From contig JAFGPF010000037.1 of assembly GCA_016926115.1 (NCBI GenBank), positions 1-14,761 of the forward strand: DNA of 14,761 nucleotides. Direction: 5' to 3'. A program made the position numbers and the translations under genes. Source of the DNA: Dehalococcoidales bacterium (GTDB lineage Bacteria > Chloroflexota > Dehalococcoidia > Dehalococcoidales > RBG-16-60-22). Within the stretch, counting starts at the first letter, position 1. Every line of letters starts with the position of its first letter. The notes under the pieces are model-generated. The model worked only from the letters and a program-made list of their open reading frames with translations, was not told the origin of the DNA and made no database searches. This document shows positions 6,441 through 12,586 of the stretch, in pieces.

Positions 6441-7076
6441 ATGAGCAAGATAACCAGGCTGGTAGCGGGAAAGAGTCGTGAAAAACGCGTGAACGTTCAT
6501 CTGGACGGCAAATACGCCTTCAGCCTGCTGGCGGAAGTAGTCCTGAAAGAAGGTCTTAGAATCGGACAGGAACTGTCCGCCGAAGAGCAGGAAAGGCTGA
6601 CGGGAATCAACGGCTACCAGCGCTGCCTGAACGCAGCCATACGCTACCTGGGCTACCGACCGCGCAGCGAGGCGGAGATACGCCAGCGACTGCTCAAGCA
6701 CGGGTACGACGGTCCCCATATCGATAAGGCTATCGCCCGGCTGAAAGAGCAGGGACTGGTGGACGATACCGCCTTCGCCCGGTTCTGGAAAGACAACCGT
6801 GAGTCGTTCAGCCCGCGCAGCCGGCGGCTGACCAGGCTGGAACTCCAACGCAAGGGACTGGACATCGAGGTTATCGACCAGGTCGTCAGCGAGGTCGACG
6901 ACAGCGACAGCGCCTACCGGGCGGCGTTGAGTAAAGCCCGCCGCCTGTCCCCGTCAGATTACCAGATGTTCCGCCGTCGCCTGGGGCAATACCTGGGACG
7001 GAGAGGCTTCAATTATGAGGTCATCAAAGAAACCGTGGAAAGAGTGTGGAAAGAGCAAACACAGGTAACCACCTGA
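6441..7076 (+). CDS. recX: RecA regulatory protein RecX
   Basis: RecX binds RecA filaments and limits their extension, modulating recombination and the SOS response. The 211-residue length fits the longer Gram-positive-like RecX proteins. It is made of tandem three-helix repeats. The first clear one has the family motif RPRSEAEIRQRLLKHGY (73-89), followed by LKEQGLVDDTAFARFWKDNRES (101-122), SRRLTRLELQRKGL (127-140) and a last repeat near RRRLGQYLGRRGF. The N-terminal VNVHLDGKYAFSLLAEVVLKEGLRIGQELS is typical. ATG 6441 has GAGG at 6426-6429, a long spacing of 11 bases. It directly follows the recA terminator, a context that supports the call. Confidence 0.93.
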   Translation: MSKITRLVAGKSREKRVNVHLDGKYAFSLLAEVVLKEGLRIGQELSAEEQERLTGINGYQRCLNAAIRYLGYRPRSEAEIRQRLLKHGYDGPHIDKAIARLKEQGLVDDTAFARFWKDNRESFSPRSRRLTRLELQRKGLDIEVIDQVVSEVDDSDSAYRAALSKARRLSPSDYQMFRRRLGQYLGRRGFNYEVIKETVERVWKEQTQVTT

Positions 7077-7097
7077 ACTAAAAGCAGTATGTAAAAT

Positions 7098-7116
7098 CTG
7101 CGGGTATACCCGGCAG
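7098..7116 (+). promoter_or_regulatory. Palindromic stem upstream of rny
   Basis: The recX-rny gap (7077-7162) holds a perfect palindrome GGGTATACCC (7102-7111), flanked by CTGC on the left and GCAG on the right with one bulged G. It could fold as a 7-pair stem with a TATA loop, or be bound as DNA by a dimeric regulator. It is followed by AATTAAAAAATT rather than a T-run, so it is not a plus-strand terminator. I saw no clear -35/-10 pair for rny. Confidence 0.4.
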
Positions 7117-7162
7117 AATTAAAAAATTGAAGTAATTACATAACGAAAGGAGGGAGGTTGAA

Positions 7163-8704
7163 ATGGTATTAGGCACTATTGAGTTAGTAGCCCTCTTCTT
7201 CATTTTTATCATTGGGATAGTCCTTGGCGGCATGGCGGCATTTCTTTCCCGCCGTCTCATCTTCAATCGCCAGCTGCGTATCGCCGAGAGAAAAGCAGCC
7301 AAGATGGTTGGCGAAGCCAGGAACGAATCCAAAGATATACTGCAAGAAGCCCAGGAAGAAGCCAAGAAAATCAAGGCGTCCGCCGATAGCGACTATCGGG
7401 AACGGCGCGCCGAACTGCAGCGCCAGGAAAACCGCCTGAACCAGAAACAGGAGACGCTGGACCGCAAGCTGGAAGGGGTGGAACAGCGCGACCGCAACCT
7501 GACCAACAAGGAAAAGGAAATAGAAAATACCCGGAACCAGCTGGGAGAACTCAAGGACAAGCAGCTGAAGCAGCTGGAACTTATCTCCGGGATGTCCAGC
7601 ACGGAGGCCAAACAGACGCTGCTCGACGCCATGGAGGTCGAGATGCGGCAGGAAGCCTCGCGGCGTCTCCACCAGTGGGAAACCAAGCTGAAGGAAGAGT
7701 CCGACCAGATATCGCAGGAGATACTGGCCTCGGCCATACAGCGCAGCGCCTCGGAAATCGTCGCGGAGACCACGGTATCGGTAGTTCCCCTGCCCAACGA
7801 CGAGATGAAAGGGAGGCTTATCGGCCGGGAGGGACGCAACATCCGGGCACTGGAGCAGGCAACGGGAGTCGACCTTATAATCGACGATACCCCGGAGGCG
7901 GTAACGATATCCAGCTTCGACCCCGTCCGGCGCGAGATTGCCCGCGTCGCCCTAAACCGACTTATCCTGGACGGACGTATCCACCCGGCGCGCATTGAAG
8001 AGATGGCAACCAAAGCTAAAGAGGAAGTGGACGCCGATATCCAGAACTCCGGCGAGCAGGCAGCCCTCCAGCTCGGCGTGCAGCTGCACCCCGAGTTGAT
8101 AAAACTGCTGGGCAGGCTCAAGTTCCGTACCAGTTACGGGCAGAACGCCCTGGAGCACAGCATGGAAGTGGCTTACCTGGCAGGCATGATTGCCGCGGAA
8201 CTCGGGGCGAACGTCACCACCGCCAAGAAAGTCGGACTCCTGCACGATATCGGTAAAGCCGTCGACCGCGAGGTAGAAGGCACGCATGCCGCCATCGGCG
8301 CGGACCTCGTCAAGCAGTGGGAAAAGTCTCCGGAGGTACTCCAGGGAGTCGCCGAACACCATCTGGAAACCAGCGATACCAGCATCTGGGGCTATATAGC
8401 CTCGGCGGCGGACGCCATCAGCAGCGCCAGACCCGGCGCGCGACGTGAATCGCTGGAGAGCTACCTCAAGCGACTCAAAGCCCTGGAGGACATCGCCGAT
8501 AGCTTCAAGGGCGTCGAGAAGTCCTTTGCCATCCAGGCAGGGCGCGAAGTGCGCATCCTGGTCAAGCCGGAAACAATCGACGACCTGGGAGCCATGAGAC
8601 TGGCGAGGGACATCGTCAAGAAGGTCGAAGAGACCCTCGATTACCCCGGTCAAATAAAGGTCACCGTCATCAGGGAGACACGCGCCGTAGACTACGCGAA
8701 ATAG
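7163..8704 (+). CDS. rny: Ribonuclease Y
   Basis: RNase Y is a membrane-anchored endoribonuclease that starts mRNA decay. The 513-residue protein has the full family architecture: an N-terminal membrane helix (about 6-29), a long charged coiled coil (about 40-185), a KH RNA-binding domain with the GxxG-type motif [12 protein letters not shown] (217-228), and an HD catalytic domain with [12 protein letters not shown] (330-341), the metal pair His361-Asp362 in [10 protein letters not shown], and VAEHH (396-400). ATG 7163 has the very strong ribosome-binding region AAAGGAGGGAGG (7146-7157). The usual neighbour ymdB follows, but a repeat element lies between them. Confidence 0.97.
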   Translation: MVLGTIELVALFFIFIIGIVLGGMAAFLSRRLIFNRQLRIAERKAAKMVGEARNESKDILQEAQEEAKKIKASADSDYRERRAELQRQENRLNQKQETLDRKLEGVEQRDRNLTNKEKEIENTRNQLGELKDKQLKQLELISGMSSTEAKQTLLDAMEVEMRQEASRRLHQWETKLKEESDQISQEILASAIQRSASEIVAETTVSVVPLPNDEMKGRLIGREGRNIRALEQATGVDLIIDDTPEAVTISSFDPVRREIARVALNRLILDGRIHPARIEEMATKAKEEVDADIQNSGEQAALQLGVQLHPELIKLLGRLKFRTSYGQNALEHSMEVAYLAGMIAAELGANVTTAKKVGLLHDIGKAVDREVEGTHAAIGADLVKQWEKSPEVLQGVAEHHLETSDTSIWGYIASAADAISSARPGARRESLESYLKRLKALEDIADSFKGVEKSFAIQAGREVRILVKPETIDDLGAMRLARDIVKKVEETLDYPGQIKVTVIRETRAVDYAK

Positions 8705-8712
8705 GTTGGTAT

Positions 8713-8746
8713 GTCATTGCGAGGAGCGCAGCGACGACACAATGAC
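8713..8746. repeat. Short palindromic repeat with GTCATTG/CAATGAC ends
   Basis: A 34-base element directly after rny has perfect 7-base terminal inverted repeats, GTCATTG (8713-8719) and CAATGAC (8740-8746), around a GC-rich core beginning CGAGGAGCGCAGCGACGA. It resembles REP-like extragenic repeats with a GCGAGGAGCGAAGCGACGA core that I recall from several bacterial genomes, though the right side looks altered. Only one copy is present in the window. Confidence 0.55.
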
Positions 8747-8756
8747 TAGAAAAACT

Positions 8757-8829
8757 GTCATTCCAGCGCAGGCTGGAATCCAGTGGAGGGGACGAACGAT
8801 AACTGGATTCTGGCTTTCGCCGGAATGAC
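8757..8829. repeat. 73-base nested palindromic element (MITE/REP-like), full copy
   Basis: Two 27-base arms, 8757-8783 and 8803-8829, are inverted copies matching at 22 of 27 positions. The outer ends GTCATTCC and GGAATGAC are perfect. Each arm contains its own smaller inverted repeat, for example CCAGCGCAGGCTGG, so the element can fold as a cruciform. A third arm copy lies at 13784-13810. This family of short palindromes is dispersed between genes in many bacteria and is thought to be mobilised by transposases acting in trans. The element ends 11 bases before the ymdB ATG. Confidence 0.85.
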
Positions 8830-8840
8830 GGGATAGAAAT

Positions 8841-9614
8841 ATGAAAATATTAGCCATAGGAGACATCGTCGGCAGGCCGGGACGGCAGGCCGTACACAAG
8901 TTCGTGCGCGAACTGCGCAAGCAGCACAGTATCGAACTGGTAATCGCCAACGGCGAAAACGCCGCCGGCGGTTTCGGTCTGACCGTGGATACCTCGCGCG
9001 AACTCCTCGGCGACGGCATAGACGTGCTTACCTCCGGCAATCATATCTGGGCGCAGAAGGAAATCATCCCCCACCTGGACGCCGATATGCCCATCCTGCG
9101 TCCCCTGAACTACCCCACCGGAGTGCCGGGTCGTGGCTACATGTTTGCCGGCAAGGTACTGGTGGTGAACCTCATCGGGCGTACTTTCATGACAAACTAC
9201 GACTGCCCCTTCCGCGCCATGGACGCGCTGCTGGAAGAGCTAAAACCCCGGCCGAAGGTTATCATCGTGGACTTTCACGCGGAAGCAACCTCGGAAAAGG
9301 TAGCCCTGGGGCATTACCTGGACGGGCGGGTCAGCGCCGTGCTCGGCACACACACGCACGTCGGCACCATCGATACGAAGATACTGCCGGGGGGTACCGC
9401 CTACGTTTCCGATATCGGAATGACGGGACCGGAAGACTCAGTCATCGGCGACGACGCCGAGGCGGTTATCCGGCGCTTCCTGACGATGATGCCTCACCAC
9501 CTCTCGGTGGGCAAAGGTAATCCCACCCTCAATGCTATTTTGGTGGAAGTCGACGAGACCACCGGCAAAGCCACCGGCATCGAGCGCATTCAGAAGGAGA
9601 TTAAATCCTCGTGA
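8841..9614 (+). CDS. ymdB: YmdB-family metallophosphoesterase (2',3'-cyclic nucleotide phosphodiesterase)
   Basis: Members of this TIGR00282 family are dinuclear metal phosphodiesterases; B. subtilis YmdB hydrolyses 2',3'-cyclic AMP and affects the motility/biofilm choice, probably through RNA turnover. All expected ligands can be seen: Asp8 (IGDIVG), Glu39-Asn40 (NGENAAGG), Asn67-His68 (SGNHIW), His146 (DFHAEATSEK), and His171 and His173 (GTHTHVGT). The 257-residue length is typical. ATG 8841 has the modest ribosome-binding site GGGA (8830-8833), adjoining the end of the upstream repeat. The PHP gene starts inside its stop codon (GTGA overlap), which implies coupled translation. Confidence 0.95.
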   Translation: MKILAIGDIVGRPGRQAVHKFVRELRKQHSIELVIANGENAAGGFGLTVDTSRELLGDGIDVLTSGNHIWAQKEIIPHLDADMPILRPLNYPTGVPGRGYMFAGKVLVVNLIGRTFMTNYDCPFRAMDALLEELKPRPKVIIVDFHAEATSEKVALGHYLDGRVSAVLGTHTHVGTIDTKILPGGTAYVSDIGMTGPEDSVIGDDAEAVIRRFLTMMPHHLSVGKGNPTLNAILVEVDETTGKATGIERIQKEIKSS

Positions 9615-10438
9615 GTGAGGTTGACCTGCACCTTCACTCCACCGCCTCCGATGGCAGGTTAAATCCCGAAGAAATCGTCAGCCGGGCGGCGGAACTCGGG
9701 CTGAAAGTAATAGCCTTGACCGACCACGATACCGTGGACGGCGTACCCGCCGCTCTGCAAGCCGCGAAAGCATTTCACGGACTGCGCGTCATCCCCGGCG
9801 TGGAAATCAGCACCGATTTAGCCGACGGCGAAGCCCATGTCCTCGGCTATTTCATCGATTATGCCAGCCGTGAGTTAGGCAAAGAACTGGAAAGGTTCCG
9901 TAACTCGCGGCAGGGAAGGGCGCTGGGGATGGTGGACAAATTAAGGAAACTGGGAATGGATATCGATTATAAGCACGTGCGGGAACTTGCCGGCGACGGC
10001 TCCATCGGCCGACCCCACATTGCCCGGGCGATGATGGAGAAGGGCTATATCGCCACTTTCGAAGAAGCTTTTGATAAATACCTCGGGCACGGCGGTCAGG
10101 CGTACGTGCCACGCGAGAAGATGACACCGGAAGAAGCGGTGCAATTGATACTGCGCTCGCAGGGACTCCCCGTGCTGGCGCACCCCTTCACCCTCAACGA
10201 CCCCGAAGATATGATTAAAAAACTTAAAGCGGTGGGGCTTATCGGCGTGGAGGTCTATTACAAGGACAACACCCCCGAACAAACCAGGAAAATTCTCGCC
10301 CTGGCGGAAAAATACGGACTTATCGCCACCGGTGGCACGGACTACCACGGCATCGGCGACAGCAGCGAGGTAATGATGGGCGGGGTGGAGGTGCCGCCGG
10401 AAGCGGCGGAACGGCTGATTGGCCTTGCCGGTTATTAA
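9611..10438 (+). CDS. PHP-domain phosphoesterase (YciV/RNase AM-like)
   Basis: This 275-residue PHP-domain protein resembles the YciV/TrpH group, whose members include 3',5'-nucleotide bisphosphate phosphatases and 5'-to-3' exoribonucleases acting on short RNA. Metal-binding motifs are DLHLHSTASDG (5-15, His7 and His9), LTDHDT (36-41, His39 and Asp40), Glu65 in PGVEIS, His76 in EAHVLGY, then GRPHIARAM, LAHPFT and the C-terminal GGTDYHG. An insertion between HVLGY and GRPHI is typical of the group. The start is GTG 9611, overlapping the ymdB stop by 4 bases, with AAGGAG at 9594-9599. The coupling to rny and ymdB supports a role in RNA or nucleotide turnover. The exact substrate is not determined. 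Confidence 0.9.
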   Translation: MSEVDLHLHSTASDGRLNPEEIVSRAAELGLKVIALTDHDTVDGVPAALQAAKAFHGLRVIPGVEISTDLADGEAHVLGYFIDYASRELGKELERFRNSRQGRALGMVDKLRKLGMDIDYKHVRELAGDGSIGRPHIARAMMEKGYIATFEEAFDKYLGHGGQAYVPREKMTPEEAVQLILRSQGLPVLAHPFTLNDPEDMIKKLKAVGLIGVEVYYKDNTPEQTRKILALAEKYGLIATGGTDYHGIGDSSEVMMGGVEVPPEAAERLIGLAGY

Positions 10439-10441
10439 TAC

Positions 10442-10455
10442 AATATCATGATATT
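10442..10455. promoter_or_regulatory. Perfect 14-base palindrome upstream of plsY
   Basis: AATATCATGATATT is a perfect palindrome lying 3 bases after the PHP stop and directly before the AAAGGAG ribosome-binding site (10457-10463) of the next gene. It is the length and position expected of an operator for a dimeric regulator or a translation-affecting element. No promoter with good -35/-10 spacing was found around it, so its function is open. Confidence 0.35.
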
Positions 10456-10467
10456 TAAAGGAGCTTC

Positions 10468-11160
10468 ATGATTACCTGGATTGTATTAATCATCGTATCT
10501 TACATCATCGGCTCAATACCATTTTCATCCCTGGCGGCGCGGTCGCGGGGTATCGACCTCCGGAAACACGGCACCATGCAGGTAGGGGCCGGCAACCTCT
10601 GGCGGACGACCTCCCGGAAACTCGGCCTGACAGTGGGAGTTTTCGACTTTTTCAAGGGAATCCTCATGGTATTGATATCCTGGCGCGTGGGCCTGGATGC
10701 CGGACAACAATTAGCGGTCGGCCTGGCGGTAGTAGTCGGGCATAACTGGCCGGTCTTTCTGCGGTTCCACGGCGGTCGTGGTATCGCGACAAGCCTGGGT
10801 ATAATCATCATAATGCCTTTGATTAATGACATAACGCCCTGGGCGACTATAGCCTTCTTTGCTATCGCCATTATCGTCATCATCTTCACGCGCCGGACAC
10901 CTGTACCGATACTCATCGGAATGATAGTACTGCCGATAGCCAGCGCGATTTCACGGGAACCCCTTTCGTTGACCATGGGGTTCGTGGCGATGGTACTGAT
11001 TATCATCGTCAAGCGTCTTACCGCACAACCGGCGACGGAAGCCAGGAACATCGGGATGGGGCGTTTGATTTTAAACAGATTCCTCTTCGACCGCGATATC
11101 AGCGATAGAACAACCTGGGTCCACCGGAAACATACTCCTAAGAAGGAAGAAACGGAGTGA
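10468..11160 (+). CDS. plsY: PlsY-like acyl-phosphate:glycerol-3-phosphate acyltransferase
   Basis: PlsY is an integral membrane enzyme that acylates glycerol-3-phosphate from acyl-phosphate to form lysophosphatidate, the first step of phospholipid synthesis. The 230-residue protein is strongly hydrophobic with several helices. Recognisable motifs are the N-terminal GSIPFS (15-20), the FDFFKG motif (59-64) and GHNWPVFLRFHGGRGIATS (91-109). Two places deviate: the usual GSGNIGATN loop reads GTMQVGAGN (35-43), and the usual GGKG reads GGRG (102-105). The C-terminus is longer and more charged than in standard PlsY. It may therefore be a divergent paralogue rather than the main enzyme. ATG 10468 has AAAGGAG; the stop overlaps the next start as GTGA. 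Confidence 0.85.
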   Translation: MITWIVLIIVSYIIGSIPFSSLAARSRGIDLRKHGTMQVGAGNLWRTTSRKLGLTVGVFDFFKGILMVLISWRVGLDAGQQLAVGLAVVVGHNWPVFLRFHGGRGIATSLGIIIIMPLINDITPWATIAFFAIAIIVIIFTRRTPVPILIGMIVLPIASAISREPLSLTMGFVAMVLIIIVKRLTAQPATEARNIGMGRLILNRFLFDRDISDRTTWVHRKHTPKKEETE

Positions 11161-11672
11161 CGGAACCGGATACATTAAAATGCGCCCGGCACCCGGACGT
11201 GGAGACGACTCTCCGGTGCGGCAAGTGCGGCACGCCGATTTGCCCGAAATGCATGGTAGAGACGCCGGTGGGAGCGCGCTGTCCGGACTGCGCCAAACTC
11301 TACAAACTGCCGACCTACCGCCTGTCTTCCGGGTACTATCTTAAGGCAGCCGGCGCCGCACTGGGCATAGCCATCGTCATCGGGGCGGTTTGGGGAATCA
11401 TCGAGAGCTTCTTGCCCTTCCGCTTCTTCACCCTGATAATCGGCGCCGGAATCGGCTACGCCATCGGCGAGGTGGTCAGTCTATCCGTCAACCGCAAGCG
11501 TGGCACCATACTGGCGGTGATAGGGAGCCTGGGGGTAGTCGTAAGCTATATCGTGACCTTCGCCGTGGAAACTCTAAGGCTAGGATATATTCCCTTCGGC
11601 GGTTTCAGTTTCCTCTTCACGCTGGGGGCGATAGGCATCGGTATTTACATAGCCGTCACCCGGTTACGCTAG
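11157..11672 (+). CDS. B-box-type zinc-finger protein with four membrane helices
   Basis: The 171-residue protein has an N-terminal cysteine-rich module and a membrane domain. Cys9-x2-His12, Cys21-x2-Cys24, Cys29-x2-Cys32 and Cys42-x2-Cys45 form a B-box-like double zinc site with the phrase CPKCMVETPVGARCPDC; similar modules precede rhomboid proteases and other membrane proteins in Actinobacteria and Chloroflexota. Four hydrophobic helices follow at about 64-86, 90-111, 116-139 and 150-170, and no rhomboid Ser/His motif is visible. The start is GTG 11157, overlapping the plsY stop by 4 bases, with AGGA 9 bases upstream. Function is unknown. Coupling to plsY suggests a membrane or lipid-related role, but that is inference. 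It ends 6 bases from the convergent DUF169 stop. Confidence 0.85.
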   Translation: MTEPDTLKCARHPDVETTLRCGKCGTPICPKCMVETPVGARCPDCAKLYKLPTYRLSSGYYLKAAGAALGIAIVIGAVWGIIESFLPFRFFTLIIGAGIGYAIGEVVSLSVNRKRGTILAVIGSLGVVVSYIVTFAVETLRLGYIPFGGFSFLFTLGAIGIGIYIAVTRLR

Positions 11673-11678
11673 AAACGC

Positions 11679-12434
11679 TTACTTCTTCCCCTCCCCATAA
11701 AGTCCCCACCGCTTGAAGAACGTCTGGTACATCGGGGGATGGGGGAAATCGCCCTGCATGTACATAATAGCCTTGGCATACCCGAAATCCCCCTCTTCCA
11801 TCTGCCTGACCCCCTTTACCAGCTCCTCCATTTTATCCTTCGGGACGGAGAGAATAATCTCATCTTCTCCCGCCAGCGCCCTCGTATAGTCTCCGGGGTC
11901 GGGCAAAGTCACCATCATCCCGCCGTTCTCCATTACCGGCACTACCTGGTAGGCACAGGCCGGAGGGAAAAAGTGGTAGGCAAGCTTCTCCTCCTCGCCG
12001 ATAAAGTGCGACGGCATCAGCAGGTTCCTTAATTGCGAGGTATTGGAATAGATAACCACCACGTCCGGCTCGAAATTCGCCGTCTTCAAAGGGGCGGAAA
12101 CAATGCCGACGTATTTGTCTCTGGGGAAGGTGGGGAAGTCCAGGAACCGCTGGAACTCGGGGTCCTCCGGTTTATCTACCAGTCCGTAGGCAATGAGCGC
12201 CGCGAAACACCAGTGGTCCTCCTTGAGCATGGCTATCGTCTCTTTCTGGCGGCGGGACAGGGCAAACGCCTGGCACTGGGCAATGTGTATTCCCCGGTCT
12301 TTCCAGGGTCGGACGGCTCCTTCTGGAATATCGGAATCTTTCTCCAGCATCTTCACGGCAAGGGGGGAAGTCCTCAATATCAATAACCTCTCCAGGTCTT
12401 CCCCGTATTTATTAAACTCTTTTAACGTCGTCAT
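11679..12434 (-). CDS. DUF169 family protein, function unknown
   Basis: This 251-residue protein has the look of the DUF169 family found in archaea and anaerobic bacteria, whose function is not established. Supporting features are the N-terminal LRTSPLAVKML (20-30), QCQAFALSRRQKETIAMLKEDHWCFAALIAYGL (53-85) and the repeated pattern of short beta-strands with Pro and Gly that follows. Cysteines at 54, 76 and 160 are visible; 54 and 160 might bind a cofactor, but this is speculation. I chose ATG 12434 because GGAGGG stands about 9 bases upstream; a longer frame with TTG at 12458 would swallow that site. No signal peptide is seen. It is divergent from the thiolase and convergent with the B-box gene. 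Confidence 0.85.
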   Translation of the reverse strand: MTTLKEFNKYGEDLERLLILRTSPLAVKMLEKDSDIPEGAVRPWKDRGIHIAQCQAFALSRRQKETIAMLKEDHWCFAALIAYGLVDKPEDPEFQRFLDFPTFPRDKYVGIVSAPLKTANFEPDVVVIYSNTSQLRNLLMPSHFIGEEEKLAYHFFPPACAYQVVPVMENGGMMVTLPDPGDYTRALAGEDEIILSVPKDKMEELVKGVRQMEEGDFGYAKAIMYMQGDFPHPPMYQTFFKRWGLYGEGKK

Positions 12435-12470
12435 GTAATCTAACCCTCCAAATTTCAATTGGCTTCTTTA

Positions 12471-12498
12471 CGCCGCCACAATTATGAACAATGCGGCG
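12471..12498. promoter_or_regulatory. GC-rich inverted repeat around the DUF169 -10 element
   Basis: CGCCGC (12471-12476) and GCGGCG (12493-12498) are perfect inverted arms with 16 bases between them. The interval contains the predicted DUF169 -10 (12481-12486), and the left arm covers its predicted start point. The spacing of about two helical turns centre to centre would suit a dimeric repressor. The right arm is extended by an overlapping palindrome CGGCGCCG (12494-12501). Confidence 0.4.
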
Positions 12499-12509
12499 CC
12501 GTTTTGCAA
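12481..12509 (-). promoter_or_regulatory. Promoter of the DUF169 gene
   Basis: On the minus strand, TTGCAA (12504-12509) and CATAAT (12481-12486) are spaced by 17 bases. Predicted start is about 12474, giving a leader of about 40 bases with the GGAGGG ribosome-binding site. TTGCAA is its own reverse complement and is also the -35 of the divergent thiolase promoter. Confidence 0.58.
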
Positions 12510-12533
12510 GATTCGGTCTCAACCCCTTATAAT
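12504..12533 (+). promoter_or_regulatory. Promoter of the thiolase gene
   Basis: A perfect -10 TATAAT (12528-12533) has TTGCAA (12504-12509) 18 bases upstream. Predicted start is about 12540, leaving a leader of about 47 bases that contains GGAGG before the ATG at 12587. Confidence 0.68.
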
Positions 12534-12586
12534 TAAGCGTATACAACGGGAAAATAATATTCCGGAACCCGTACTGGAGGTCTTAT

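Noticed and set aside
7393..8653. Two long minus-strand frames opposite rny
   Set aside because: They overlap each other and the conserved KH/HD coding region; Ser/Arg-rich translation is typical of a shadow frame.
8705..8840. The repeats after rny as a terminator
   Set aside because: The stems are strong but neither is followed by a T-run, so they fit dispersed repeats better than an intrinsic terminator.
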